A DNA stretch of 64,000 nucleotides, from contig CAJNCV010000001.1 in assembly GCA_905221385.1 (NCBI GenBank), forward strand, positions 124,001 through 188,000, read 5' to 3'. Positions 27,801 through 36,366 of the stretch are shown here, in pieces. How positions within the stretch are numbered: the stretch's first letter is position 1; every line of letters starts with the position of its first letter. The notes under the pieces are model-generated. The model was given only the letters and a program-made list of their open reading frames with translations, did not search any database and was not told the DNA's origin. A program made the position numbers and the translations under genes. This DNA is from a bacterium (GTDB taxonomy: Bacteria; Bacillota; Bacilli; Lactobacillales; Streptococcaceae).

Positions 27801-30800
27801 GGGTTGATTTAGACTATATGGTATCCATTTATCCCGAACATAGCCAAGCTGCTATTTTAGATGAGTTAGGTGACCAGATTTTAATGGATCCAGAAAGCTA
27901 TTTAAGAGGGGAAAGAAAATATCTTTCTAAGAACCAGTTTTTGTCAGGAGATATTCTCAACAAGATAGAAGTAGTTCAACTGTTAGTAGAGGAAAACAAC
28001 CAAGAATGTGATTGGAACCATGCTTTAGATTTGTTAGAATCTGTTCGTCCTCCACGGATTCATCTGGCAGATATTGAGTTTAAAATAGGGTCACGTTGGA
28101 TTCCTCAATCCGTTTATGGTAAATTTGCCTTTGAATGTTTTACTAATCGTGAATTTGAATTGTCTTCGCCAGATGTTGAACAAGTCATTGAAGTGAATCC
28201 TGTTGATGGGCAGGTTCATTTAAGGACATCATTTGCTTATCGCTATCCAAGTGCCAAAGATAGTAGTCTTGGAGTCAGTGGGTCACGTTATGATACAGGA
28301 AGAAAGATTTTTGAGAATTTACTAAATTCAAACCAACCGACGATTACTATGACTGTTACGGAAGGAGAAAAGAAAAAGACCATCACAGATTTGGAAAAAA
28401 CCTCTGTTCTAAGAGCAAAAGAGCAGCATTTACAAGAGCTCTTTCAAGAATTTGTCTCACGGTATCCAGAAGTCCAACAAGTCATTGAAGAAAGTTACAA
28501 TCGTCTTTATAATCGAACGGTTAGTCGAGAGTATGACGGTAGCCATCTAGTCATTGATGGCTTGGCACAAAACATCAGTCTTCGTCCTCATCAAGAGAAT
28601 GCCATTCAAAGAATCGTAGAAGAAAAAAGAGCCTTATTAGCTCATGAGGTAGGTTCAGGAAAGACCTTGACCATGCTTGGGGCTGGGTTTAAATTAAAGG
28701 AGTTGGGGATGGTTCATAAGCCCTTGTATGTAGTTCCCTCTAGTTTGTCTGCTCAGTTTGGCCAAGAAATCATGAAATTTTTCCCTACTAAAAAAGTCTT
28801 TGTGACTACTAAGAAAGATTTTGTGAAGGCGAGAAGAAAACAATTTGTGTCACGTATTATTACAGGAGATTACGATGCCATTGTCATTGGGGATTCTCAA
28901 TTTGAAAAAATCCCTGTCAGTAAGGAAAGACAGATGAATTATATCGAGGATAAACTCAATGAACTACGAGAGATTAAAACACATTCTGAAAATAAGTATA
29001 CCGTTAAAGAAGCAGAGCAATCAATAAGTGGTCTAGAGAAACAATTGGAAGAACTCCAACGTTTTAATCGTGATAGTTTTATTGATTTTGAGAACTTAGG
29101 AATTGATTTTCTCTTTGTGGATGAAGCACATCACTTTAAAAATATTCGTCCAATTACTGGACTTGGGAATGTAGCAGGGATTACCAATACAACCTCTAAG
29201 AAGAACGTGGATATGGAAATGAAGGTTCGACAGATTCAGGAAGAGCATGATTTTAAAAACATTGTCTTTGCGACAGGAACACCTGTTTCCAATTCTATTA
29301 GTGAGTTGTATACTATGATGAACTACATTCAACCAGACATCTTAAAACGCTATCAAGTTGATTATTTTGACTCTTGGGTCGGTGCTTTTGGTGAAATTCA
29401 AAACTCTATGGAATTAGCTCCTACAGGGGATAAGTACCAACCTAAGAAACGATTTAAAAAGTTTGTCAATCTACCTGAGTTGATAAAAATCTATAAAGAA
29501 ACAGCTGACATTCAAACACAAGATATGTTGGATTTACCTGTTCCAGAAGCTCATATTATCCCTATTGAGAGTGAATTAACTGAAAACCAAAAACTCTATC
29601 TAGAAGAATTGGTTATGCGTTCAGATGCGGTTAAATGTGGAACAGTTGATCCGAGCCAGGATAACATGTTAAAAATTACGGGTGAGGCACGGAAACTAGC
29701 TATTGATATGCGTTTATTGGACTCTAGCTATAGTCTAGCAGACAATCATAAACTGCTTCAGGTAGTGGATAATGTTGAAAGAATTTATCGTGAGGGAATG
29801 GAAAATAAGGCTACTCAGATGATTTTTTCAGATATTGGAACACCTAAGAAAAAGGACAATGGCTTTGATGTTTATTCTGAGATTAAGGCTTTATTGATTG
29901 ATAGAGGAATCCCTAGTAAGGAAATTGCCTTTGTACATGATGCCAATAGTGATGAAAAGAAGAATAGCTTGTCTCGAAAGGTCAATGCAGGAGAGGTGCG
30001 GATTCTCCTTGCCTCAACTGAAAAAGGAGGAACAGGTTTAAATGTTCAGAGCAAGATGAAAGCAGTTCATCACCTGGATGTACCGTGGAGACCAAGTGAC
30101 ATTCAGCAACGCAATGGACGTATTATCCGACAGGGAAATGAAAACAAGGAAGTGGATATTTACCATTACATTACCAAAGGTTCATTTGATAATTATCTAT
30201 GGGCAACTCAGGAGAACAAACTCCGTTATATTAAGCAGATTATGACTTCTAAGGAGCCTATTCGTGCTGCAGAAGACATTGATGAGCAGACCATGACAGC
30301 TTCTGATTTTAAGGCACTAGCAACAGGTAATCCTTATCTCAAATATAAGATGGAACTAGAGAATGATCTAACTCTATTAGAAAATCAAAGACGCGCCTTT
30401 CAACGCAGCAAGGATCACTATCGTCATACAATCTCTTATTGTGAAGAAAATATACCTATTCTTGAGAAACGATTAAGCAAGTATGAAGGCGATATTAAAC
30501 AGTCTGAAATGTCGAAAGACCAGGCATTTTCTATGACGGTAGGTAAACAAACTTTTGAGCAACGAGCTGAAGCAGGTGAATCCCTACACCGTTTTATCCG
30601 TCATAATCAAGCTGACAGCAAAGAATTTCGAACCCTAGCAAGCTATAGAGGATTTGACATTAAAATGCTTAGTCTTCCAATAAATCAGCCTCTTCCTGAA
30701 ACCTTCTCTGTTAAGATTGTAGGAGAAAATCAGTATTCTGTCAGTTTAGATTTGTATTCTCCTTTGGGGACAATTCAAAGGCTCCAACATACGATTGATC

Positions 30801-31051
30801 ACATTAAAGAGGACCAAGTGAAAACACAGAACTTATTGGATGAATTACAGGATAAATTGACTACTGCTAAGGTAGAAATTGAGAAAAATTTTCCAAAGGA
30901 AGAGGATTATCAAACTAAAAAGGCCGAATACGATGTACTCGCGCCATTGATTGAAACAGAAACGGATTTAGATATTATTGATCAGGCCTTAAGACAATTC
31001 CACGAAAAAGGAAACGAAAAGCAGGAACAACTTTCTTTTGAATTGGATTAA
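24827..31051 (+). CDS. Giant DNA methylase-SNF2 helicase fusion
   Basis: 2074 residues, from ATG 24827 after AAAGGAGCG; an in-frame ATG at 24812 overlaps that site. The N-terminal 370 residues are acidic and unassigned. An adenine-specific methylase-like domain follows, with LDPSMGTGNFF near 511 and TNVPFG near 575 (a variant of the NPPY motif). The SNF2/DEAH helicase core has AHEVGSGKT near 1275, DEAHHF near 1432, ATGTPVSNS near 1485, GGTGLNV near 1735 and QQRNGRIIRQG near 1762. A coiled-coil tail follows. Such proteins are a hallmark of Tn5252/ICESa2603-like elements; protection or processing of incoming DNA is the usual suggestion. Confidence 0.88.
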   Translation: MEVMQLLAMFRGTIPKDREKMDLFLRYQAQHFDEKWQDLVESFLTEEGKLEEIPHVYSFHQDIVSFLEASSENHDQDLESYTRSFGQAGLDKLSQLSSWEKYLVLEVATYNLSTRFYIQSEKEKLEQLSELIFHQNQDVNLVNVYRVANNLSDRISRDIEEFLLMVDSKELKKEVLEIHFEEKEGDVLAYLGSELMATLDTFTDLVHHEENYQQLPLTQKLKIITHFDDVKAIREKSKQVEESLSPSTDIEQEMEETSSFSNVDKIVEEALREYPIGSQVSYKGQVFQLVSIENAHLNDLVRLELFNDSNQLFEENPILYLNSLEEIEQVLSLLELEKEDSEIEIESSSESQEIDLFSYLEEENEKEKDKDKETETLISDIEETAVPVQDFVFPDDLEDFYPKTNREKIEMNIAAIDLVKRLEKEGRQASPEEQELLAKYVGWGGLANEFFDELNPKYESERLTLKSLVSKSEYSTMKQSSLTAYYTDPMIIRQIWQKLVDDGFEGGRILDPSMGTGNFFAAMPRSIREKSELYGVELDSVTGAIAKQLHPNTHIEVRGFEEVPYQNNSFDLVLTNVPFGNFRIADKNYDKPYMIHDYFVKHSLDLVRDGGQVSIISSIGTMDKRTDNVLQEIKTNTHFLGGVRLPDTAFKKIAGTRVTTDLLFFQKDQAKNLNEEELVFSGSILFEEDKRVWINPYFDGKYNTQVLGEYEVRNFNGGTLNVKGVSETLATDIMEALENVEAPKQIDNSLKAPVFIQEEVDNSIPSRIREDLALYSFGYEGNQIYYRDTHGIRKSTKVDEISYYVDEKGDFKAWDSSLSEHKIDRFVQLHLTDEEALDVYKSEEASKRGKYKGLFKKTVFYESPLSDKDISRIKGMVDLRETYQSLIEIQRHPDYSRTDFQVLLSKLNHDYDRFVGQFGYLNASVNRNLFDSDDKYSLLASLEDEYIDSKSQKVKYKKSLAFEKALVRPERVITRVSTALDALNSSLSDGRGVDLDYMVSIYPEHSQAAILDELGDQILMDPESYLRGERKYLSKNQFLSGDILNKIEVVQLLVEENNQECDWNHALDLLESVRPPRIHLADIEFKIGSRWIPQSVYGKFAFECFTNREFELSSPDVEQVIEVNPVDGQVHLRTSFAYRYPSAKDSSLGVSGSRYDTGRKIFENLLNSNQPTITMTVTEGEKKKTITDLEKTSVLRAKEQHLQELFQEFVSRYPEVQQVIEESYNRLYNRTVSREYDGSHLVIDGLAQNISLRPHQENAIQRIVEEKRALLAHEVGSGKTLTMLGAGFKLKELGMVHKPLYVVPSSLSAQFGQEIMKFFPTKKVFVTTKKDFVKARRKQFVSRIITGDYDAIVIGDSQFEKIPVSKERQMNYIEDKLNELREIKTHSENKYTVKEAEQSISGLEKQLEELQRFNRDSFIDFENLGIDFLFVDEAHHFKNIRPITGLGNVAGITNTTSKKNVDMEMKVRQIQEEHDFKNIVFATGTPVSNSISELYTMMNYIQPDILKRYQVDYFDSWVGAFGEIQNSMELAPTGDKYQPKKRFKKFVNLPELIKIYKETADIQTQDMLDLPVPEAHIIPIESELTENQKLYLEELVMRSDAVKCGTVDPSQDNMLKITGEARKLAIDMRLLDSSYSLADNHKLLQVVDNVERIYREGMENKATQMIFSDIGTPKKKDNGFDVYSEIKALLIDRGIPSKEIAFVHDANSDEKKNSLSRKVNAGEVRILLASTEKGGTGLNVQSKMKAVHHLDVPWRPSDIQQRNGRIIRQGNENKEVDIYHYITKGSFDNYLWATQENKLRYIKQIMTSKEPIRAAEDIDEQTMTASDFKALATGNPYLKYKMELENDLTLLENQRRAFQRSKDHYRHTISYCEENIPILEKRLSKYEGDIKQSEMSKDQAFSMTVGKQTFEQRAEAGESLHRFIRHNQADSKEFRTLASYRGFDIKMLSLPINQPLPETFSVKIVGENQYSVSLDLYSPLGTIQRLQHTIDHIKEDQVKTQNLLDELQDKLTTAKVEIEKNFPKEEDYQTKKAEYDVLAPLIETETDLDIIDQALRQFHEKGNEKQEQLSFELD

Positions 31052-31125
31052 AAAATAGATACAAATAGCGGACAAGAAATGAAAAGCGCGGTAAAATAAA
31101 GATAGAAAGAAACGAGGTAACGATT

Positions 31126-31410
31126 ATGATGGAAGATACCTATTATCAATTAGAAGAGGCTTTGGTACAGGGATTTCAAACACCTGAAGAATACCAAGCC
31201 TATAAGGAGTTAAAGGAACATTATGAGGAAGTGACAGGCGATTACAGTTTTTCCAAACGAGAACTCACTAGCCAATTGGAAATCACTCTTCAAAATCATC
31301 GAGGTGTGGACTTTGAAGAACATGAAAAGGAGGAGTATTTGGACTTAGTTCAAAAATTAGAAGAGTTTGATTCCTCTCTTGCCACCCATTATCGTCAATT
31401 GATTGATTAG
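31126..31410 (+). CDS. Small acidic coiled-coil protein
   Basis: 94 residues, rich in Glu, Leu and Gln, helical, without membrane segments or known motif (YYQLEEALVQGFQTPEEYQAYKELKEHYEEV). A GAGGTAACG sequence precedes the start (ATGATG, two possible starts). It lies 74 bases after the helicase and before a membrane protein gene. A conserved ICE gene of unknown role. Confidence 0.7.
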   Translation: MMEDTYYQLEEALVQGFQTPEEYQAYKELKEHYEEVTGDYSFSKRELTSQLEITLQNHRGVDFEEHEKEEYLDLVQKLEEFDSSLATHYRQLID

Positions 31411-31423
31411 GAAGGAGAAAGTC

Positions 31424-31720
31424 ATGAATGATTTACTCCTTATCCCAGTAATTTTTTTAGCAGTAGGAGGAATTCTCATTCTTTTATGGAGACTCTTTCT
31501 TATTGCCAGTGGACTTTTCCTTATTGGTTTTATCAGTTTTCTTATTTTCGTGGAGGTCTATGGAATTTATTTGTTCTTTACTGAACCGACTTTATACTTT
31601 GATGATATCAGACAACATGGTTTAACTAGTTTTACGTCTGTGTACCTTTTCATCAATCTGATGTTGGTTCTAGGATTCAGTTGGCGTTTCATAAACTCCA
31701 AAACTAAGGAAAGTATGTAA
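31424..31720 (+). CDS. Small three-helix membrane protein
   Basis: 98 residues from ATG 31424 after AAGGAG; the frame opens 7 codons earlier inside the upstream gene. Three hydrophobic segments are visible (LLLIPVIFLAVGGILILLW, LFLIASGLFLIGFISFLIFV and the region VYLFINLMLVLGFSW). No motif. It could be a small accessory subunit of the transfer apparatus. Confidence 0.72.
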   Translation: MNDLLLIPVIFLAVGGILILLWRLFLIASGLFLIGFISFLIFVEVYGIYLFFTEPTLYFDDIRQHGLTSFTSVYLFINLMLVLGFSWRFINSKTKESM

Positions 31721-31732
31721 ACTTGTTAGATG

Positions 31733-31776
31733 GTTAAAAAACTTTATCTGAATCTAAATTCGGATAGGGTTTTTTA
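31733..31776. terminator. Bidirectional terminator
   Basis: TATCTGAAT (31745-31753) pairs with ATTCGGATA (31758-31766, one G-T pair). A T run (GGGTTTTTTATTT) follows on the plus strand and an A run (TTAAAAAAC) precedes it, giving T's on the minus strand. It can end transcripts from both sides and overlaps the 3' end of the minus-strand gene. Confidence 0.7.
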
Positions 31777-31931
31777 TTTGCCTTGATTCTTTCATATACA
31801 TCATAGCTAAATTGGAGTAATAATTTATGAAAATCATTATCCTCACTATTATTACTTGTATTTATGGCTTGTTTATGGCGTTCAATATGAGAAAGAGCTC
31901 TTCTCAAATTTTCTTCTTTTAATTTGTTCAT
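31734..31931 (-). CDS. Minus-strand small protein, probably leaderless
   Basis: 65 residues (MNKLKEENLRRALSHIERHKQ...), charged, helical, no known motif. It is the only plausible minus-strand gene in the element. A TATAAT box lies only a few bases upstream of its ATG on the minus strand and no ribosome-binding site is visible, so the transcript may be leaderless. It ends in a bidirectional terminator and fills an otherwise empty 370-base gap, which supports it. Coding status is not certain. Confidence 0.5.
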   Translation of the reverse strand: MNKLKEENLRRALSHIERHKQAINTSNNSEDNDFHKLLLQFSYDVYERIKANKKPYPNLDSDKVF

Positions 31932-32090
31932 ATTTATATTATAAACTGAAGACAGCTAATTTTGATATTTTTCTCTGAACTGTACGATTTTGCGCCTGAA
32001 ATGTAGGAATCACCTTTCGTTGTGGTGTGATAAAACTTACAAGTTCTTTTTGTTATTCTTGACCTAGTTTTTATAGAAAGAAGGTCTAAG

Positions 32091-32732
32091 ATGTTAAATA
32101 AAGTCAAAACTAAAGCCTTAATTAGTGTTGGAGCAGTGGCTGCAACTAGCTTTATTCTCATGATGGGATATACTGCTGGTCAACATTCTACTGCTAAACA
32201 AAGTCGCAAAGAAATCGAATTGGCTGCAGCTAAACTTGTAGAGGACAAACAAGCAGAAGATAAAGCAAGTATTTTGTCATCGGATACTGTAAAAGAATTT
32301 TTGACACAGTACTATACGAAAGAAAAACTAGGGGAAAATAATACACGTATTCAACCTTATATGACTGAATCAGCTTATTCTCAAGAATTGTCAAGTCAAA
32401 ATGATGCCATGAACCAAGTGTATAAGGATTATATTTTGGATTATCATTTTGAAAAAGCAGATATCTTTGTCAATCAGACTACGAATCAAGCTATTGCCAT
32501 GGTGTCTTATAATGTAACCTATGTATCTGATTTAAAGAATGCCAACCAATCAAAGACCAATCAGACAGAAACCAGAACGGTTAAGTTGTCTTATTCGAAA
32601 CTACCAGGTAAGTTATTGGTCAATCAAGTACAGGTTTGGAAATCTGGGTTAGATGATTTAGATAAGGCAACTCCTAAAACTTTAGAAGAATCATCATCTA
32701 TTCCATCACTGCCAAATACTACGACAAAATGA
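32091..32732 (+). CDS. VirB8/TcpC-like transfer protein
   Basis: 213 residues with one N-terminal membrane anchor (about residues 9-27, ALISVGAVAATSFILMMGYTAG). An extracellular domain of NTF2-like size follows (about 60-200), containing VKEFLTQYYTKEKLGENNTRIQPYMTESAY. The tail is Ser/Thr/Pro-rich. Size and topology match VirB8/TcpC channel proteins of Gram-positive elements. The start follows AGAAAGAAGG. It belongs with the secretion genes although it lies 8 kb from them. Confidence 0.7.
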   Translation: MLNKVKTKALISVGAVAATSFILMMGYTAGQHSTAKQSRKEIELAAAKLVEDKQAEDKASILSSDTVKEFLTQYYTKEKLGENNTRIQPYMTESAYSQELSSQNDAMNQVYKDYILDYHFEKADIFVNQTTNQAIAMVSYNVTYVSDLKNANQSKTNQTETRTVKLSYSKLPGKLLVNQVQVWKSGLDDLDKATPKTLEESSSIPSLPNTTTK

Positions 32733-32741
32733 TGATGTTGC

Positions 32742-33827
32742 ATGGAAATAGAAGAATGTAAGCAAATTTCAATTCTTGATGTAGCCAATCGTTTAGGTAT
32801 CTCCGTTAAACAAGTTTCGAACAGTGTCTATGAGCATTCTGAACACGATTCATTCCGAATTTTTTCTACTACCAATACTTTTAAATGGTTTTCAAGAGAT
32901 ATTCAAGGTGATGTCATTGATTTTGTTCGACTTGTTAAGGGAATTTCTTTTAAAGAAGCTCTAGCTTTTCTTTCTGAAGAACCTTTTCAAAAAGAAGCTG
33001 TTCAAGAAAAAAGAGAGAGACCATTTTATTATCCTTTAAAGAGAGTAGAAGATTCTAACTGTAGTCTGGCCAAATATTACTTAACAGAATGTAGAGGAAT
33101 TTCAGAAGAAATCGTACAAAGGATGATTCAACAGGGTTTAATAGCACAAGCCAGCTGGAAAACAAATGAAACAGTTGAACCTGTTATTGTTTTTAAAAGC
33201 TTTAATCATCGTCACAAGCTGCAGGCAGCAAGCTTACAAGGTATTTATAAGAATCACTCTCTTCCAAGAGAGAGGTTAAAAACGATTCTAAAAGGAAGCC
33301 ATGGACATGTTGGAATATCCTTTGACATTGGTAAACCAAATAGACTGGTCTTTTGTGAATCGTTCGTCGACTTGATGAGCTATTACGAACTTCATCAACA
33401 AAATCTATTTGATGTTCGTTTGGTATCTATGGAGGGATTAAAAAGGTCTGTTGTTGCTTATCAAACTTTACGACTAATAGCTGAAGAAAATCAGAAGTTG
33501 GAATTTTTAGATACAGTAATACCTTCAAAGTTATTGCCTTTGATCAATACAATTCGTGATACCACCAGCTATTTTGATAATCATCCTGATTTATTGACAC
33601 TGGCAGTAGATTGTGATGATGCAGGTAAAGATTTTTCTGATAAGTTATCTCAATCAGGATTGCCTGTTTTACTGGATTTACCTGATAATGAATCTAGGAA
33701 AGAAAAAAGAGACTGGAACGATATTCTTCGAGAAAAGAAATCAGATTTACAATTGATGATCGAGACTACAAAAGAGACATTGAGGAATCAACCAGTAAGA
33801 CAAACCTCTCAATGTTTAGAATTGTGA
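32742..33827 (+). CDS. Primase-like protein with Toprim domain
   Basis: 361 residues. The N-terminal 80 (ISILDVANRLGISVK..., FKWFSRDIQGDVIDFVRLVKG..FKEALAFL) resemble the CHC2 primase zinc domain without its cysteines. A Toprim-like domain has the catalytic Glu206 in FCESFVDLM and the DxD-like VDCDDAG near residue 290. This is the DUF3991/Toprim type seen in Firmicute plasmid and ICE primases (LtrC/PcfD-like), used to prime the transferred strand in the recipient. It starts 9 bases after the VirB8-like gene. Confidence 0.78.
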   Translation: MEIEECKQISILDVANRLGISVKQVSNSVYEHSEHDSFRIFSTTNTFKWFSRDIQGDVIDFVRLVKGISFKEALAFLSEEPFQKEAVQEKRERPFYYPLKRVEDSNCSLAKYYLTECRGISEEIVQRMIQQGLIAQASWKTNETVEPVIVFKSFNHRHKLQAASLQGIYKNHSLPRERLKTILKGSHGHVGISFDIGKPNRLVFCESFVDLMSYYELHQQNLFDVRLVSMEGLKRSVVAYQTLRLIAEENQKLEFLDTVIPSKLLPLINTIRDTTSYFDNHPDLLTLAVDCDDAGKDFSDKLSQSGLPVLLDLPDNESRKEKRDWNDILREKKSDLQLMIETTKETLRNQPVRQTSQCLEL

Positions 33828-33877
33828 TAACAAAATCAAGATGTTTTAGCTAATATTAGAATGAAGGAGGATCGTAT

Positions 33878-34111
33878 ATGACCATTATTGAACGCTTAGA
33901 AGAAAAGGTCACTAGGCAAGAAAGCAAGGTAGCAAGAGAGACAGAAAAACTCGCTGCTTACAAAGAACAACTGGAGACAGCGATGTTTGCGACGTTCAAA
34001 AGGCGTCAAAGCATCAGTCACATGAGTTTTGAAGAAGCTCTTGACCATGCCTTTGGTAAAGAAAGACAATTCGATGATTCCGAATTTAGAAAGGATGAAA
34101 TGAGTGAATGA
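33878..34111 (+). CDS. Small coiled-coil ICE protein
   Basis: 77 residues after AAGGAGG. The first half is a predicted coiled coil (EKVTRQESKVARETEKLAAYKEQLE). The second half has MSFEEALDHAFGKE. No named function. It overlaps the next gene by 4 bases (ATGA), indicating translational coupling. Confidence 0.72.
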   Translation: MTIIERLEEKVTRQESKVARETEKLAAYKEQLETAMFATFKRRQSISHMSFEEALDHAFGKERQFDDSEFRKDEMSE

Positions 34112-34491
34112 CAAAAGATTGGAATTTTAATCAACCATTAGAAAGTAAATCAGAAAATCAAGGGGATTCAGATAAAATTGCGGCCTTATTTGGCAATCAT
34201 CAAGGAGGTAATGATGTAAATTATGAAGCAGCTTTTCAAAAGCGTAAACAAGCACCTGAGACGGAATCAAATTCTAGTTCTAAACCCAAAGTCACAGAGG
34301 TTAGAACAGGAAAAGAGACAGATATCACTACAAGTTATCAGCAACATCTTAAAAGACTTATTGCGGATAACAATAGCGATATAGAAAGTAGTCAAAAGAA
34401 AATTGAAGAGCTACATACGTTGATTGACACAAAGAATAAAGATAATAAGAAATTGCAGTCAATTTATGATGCGATTTCCGAATTACACTAA
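34108..34491 (+). CDS. Hypothetical ICE protein with low-complexity middle
   Basis: 127 residues. The N-terminal part (MTKDWNFNQPLESKSENQGDSDKIAALFG) is followed by a Ser/Lys/Thr-rich linker and a C-terminal coiled coil (SDIESSQKKIEELHTLIDTKNKDNKKLQ). A conserved type in this ICE family; function unknown. A terminator starts at its stop codon. Confidence 0.7.
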   Translation: MTKDWNFNQPLESKSENQGDSDKIAALFGNHQGGNDVNYEAAFQKRKQAPETESNSSSKPKVTEVRTGKETDITTSYQQHLKRLIADNNSDIESSQKKIEELHTLIDTKNKDNKKLQSIYDAISELH

Positions 34492-34517
34492 GCAGTCCTG
34501 ATAGGCTGCTTTTTTTG
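34491..34517 (+). terminator. Terminator
   Basis: AGCAG-t-CC pairs with GG-CTGCT across a 5-base loop and is followed by seven T. Confidence 0.8.
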
Positions 34518-34528
34518 AGAGGTTATAG

Positions 34529-34801
34529 ATGTTTACAACATTTTTTAAGAAAAACCAAGACAATGGTGATATATTTAAGAAACTAATTCATAGACTATCT
34601 GATATGTCTGTCCAAGATCTTGAAAAAATAGACCGACTGCTAGATATCATTTTCACTCCAGATCAAGGATCAGAACAACTAAAAACAGAAGCAACTTACA
34701 GAGAAGAAACTTTGGACGACACATTAAAGGAAGCTAAGAATCAACTTCATAAGGAACAATTGGAGAAGAATTTAGAGAGGTTTAGGAAAAATAGTCAATA
34801 A
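34529..34801 (+). CDS. Small charged protein upstream of pezAT
   Basis: 90 residues (MFTTFFKKNQDNGDIFKKLIHRLSDMSVQDLEKIDRLLDIIF...), helical and highly charged, no motif recognised. GAGAGGT lies upstream. The stop codon overlaps the palindrome of the pezAT control region. It could be a relic of the transfer operon; function unknown. Confidence 0.6.
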   Translation: MFTTFFKKNQDNGDIFKKLIHRLSDMSVQDLEKIDRLLDIIFTPDQGSEQLKTEATYREETLDDTLKEAKNQLHKEQLEKNLERFRKNSQ

Positions 34802-34841
34802 CGCACCAAAATTGGTGCGTTATGCTTTTTTATGCTATAAT
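34799..34841 (+). promoter_or_regulatory. pezAT promoter with operator palindrome
   Basis: A perfect 24-base palindrome centred on CCAAAATTGG covers 34799-34822 and includes a TTGGTG -35 element (34812-34817). TATAAT is at 34836-34841, 18 bases on. The palindrome is the likely PezA binding site for autorepression. Followed by T's, it may also terminate the upstream gene. Confidence 0.7.
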
Positions 34842-34868
34842 TGAATTATAAAAATAAAGGAGTTTGCC

Positions 34869-35345
34869 ATGATTGGAAAGAACATAAAATCCTTACGTAA
34901 AACACATGATTTAACACAACCCGAATTTGCACGGATTGTAGGTATTTCACGAAATAGTCTGAGTCGTTATGAAAATGGAACGAGTTCAGTCTCTACGGAA
35001 CTAATAGACATCATTTGTCAGAAGTTTAATGTATCTTATGTCGATATTGTAGGAGAAGATAAAATGCTTAATCCTGTTGAAGATTATGAATTGACTTTAA
35101 AAATTGAAATTGTGAAGGAAAGAGGTGCTAATCTATTATCACGACTCTATCGTTATCAAGATAGTCAGGGAATTAGCATTGATGATGAATCTAATCCTTG
35201 GATTTTAATGAGTGACGATCTATCTGACTTGATTCATACGAATATCTATTTAGTAGAAACTTTTGATGAAATAGAGAGGTATAGCGGCTATTTGGATGGA
35301 ATTGAACGTATGTTAGAGATATCTGAAAAACGGATGGTAGCCTAA
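34869..35345 (+). CDS. pezA: PezA antitoxin / autorepressor
   Basis: 158 residues. The N-terminal HTH (about residues 6-60: IKSLRKTHDLTQPEFARIVGISRNSLSRYENG) binds the operator. The C-terminal half (about 70-158) is the helical antitoxin domain that blocks PezT. The length equals the pneumococcal PezA I recall. The start follows AAAGGAG, and the stop overlaps the pezT start by one base (TAATG), the classic arrangement. The pair stabilises the element by killing or arresting cells that lose it. Confidence 0.92.
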   Translation: MIGKNIKSLRKTHDLTQPEFARIVGISRNSLSRYENGTSSVSTELIDIICQKFNVSYVDIVGEDKMLNPVEDYELTLKIEIVKERGANLLSRLYRYQDSQGISIDDESNPWILMSDDLSDLIHTNIYLVETFDEIERYSGYLDGIERMLEISEKRMVA

Positions 35346-36115
35346 TGGGAATCCAAGATTATACTGATAGTGAATTCAAACATGCTCTAGCACGGAATCT
35401 TCGTTCACTGACAAGAGGAAAAAAGTCCAATAAGCAACCTATAGCGATTTTGCTTGGAGGGCAAAGTGGTGCCGGTAAGACTACAATTCATCGTATTAAA
35501 CAGAAAGAATTTCAAGGAAATATTGTTATCATAGATGGTGATAGTTTTCGTTCTCAGCATCCACGCTATATAGAACTGCAGCAAGAATATGGCAAAGATA
35601 GTGTAGAATACACCAAAGATTTTGCAGGTAAAATGGTAGAGTCTTTAGTAACAGAATTGAGTCATTTGGGATACAATCTTTTGATAGAGGGAACTTTACG
35701 AACGATTGATGTTCCAAAGAAAACAGCACAACTCTTGAAAAGTAGGGGATATGAAGTACAATTAGCCTTGATTGCGACAAAGCCTAAGCTGTCCTATCTG
35801 AGCACCCTTATCCGATACGAAGAACTATACGCTATCAATCCAAATCAAGCACGTGCAACTCCAAAAGAACATCATGATTTCATTGTAAATCATCTAGTTG
35901 ATAATACACGGCAATTGGAAGAACTAGCTATCTTTGAAAGAATTCAAATTTACCAACGAGATAGAAGTTGTGTATATGATTCAAAAGATAATACAACTTC
36001 AGCAGCAACCGTTCTACATGATTTACTATTTGGAGAATGGAATCAAGTTGAGAAAGAGATGCTTAAATCTGGAGAAGAAAAATTGAAAGATTTAACTAAT
36101 CGAAATGGTTTGTAG
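35345..36115 (+). CDS. pezT: PezT zeta-family toxin (UDP-sugar kinase)
   Basis: 256 residues. Zeta toxins phosphorylate UDP-N-acetylglucosamine and so block peptidoglycan synthesis. Walker A GGQSGAGKTT lies near residues 38-47, and the substrate/catalytic region VIIDGDSFRSQHP follows with the catalytic Asp. IEGTLRT and the lid region RYEELYAINPNQAR are also present. All key residues appear intact, so the toxin should be active and need pezA. Confidence 0.92.
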   Translation: MGIQDYTDSEFKHALARNLRSLTRGKKSNKQPIAILLGGQSGAGKTTIHRIKQKEFQGNIVIIDGDSFRSQHPRYIELQQEYGKDSVEYTKDFAGKMVESLVTELSHLGYNLLIEGTLRTIDVPKKTAQLLKSRGYEVQLALIATKPKLSYLSTLIRYEELYAINPNQARATPKEHHDFIVNHLVDNTRQLEELAIFERIQIYQRDRSCVYDSKDNTTSAATVLHDLLFGEWNQVEKEMLKSGEEKLKDLTNRNGL

Positions 36116-36142
36116 AGTTAGATTTTTAAAATAAAGTCTATT

Positions 36143-36175
36143 GGATCGTTAATTAAAAAATAACGATCCTTTTTT
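36143..36175 (+). terminator. Terminator after pezT
   Basis: GGATCGTTA (36143-36151) pairs perfectly with TAACGATCC (36161-36169), followed by six T. Confidence 0.88.
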
Positions 36176-36366
36176 ATATTCTCTATTTTCTTCTTCATAT
36201 TTTTTCAAAAGTTTTAGCATTTTTCAGTGATGATTTCTTAACAATATAAGTACGAATAAAGCATAGTTTATGATTAATTTAAATCTTGATGCTTATTAAA
36301 CACTTGATTTTTTCAATTAGCTATGGTATTCTTTTTGTTAGTTAATAAACTTACAAAGGAGAAAAG

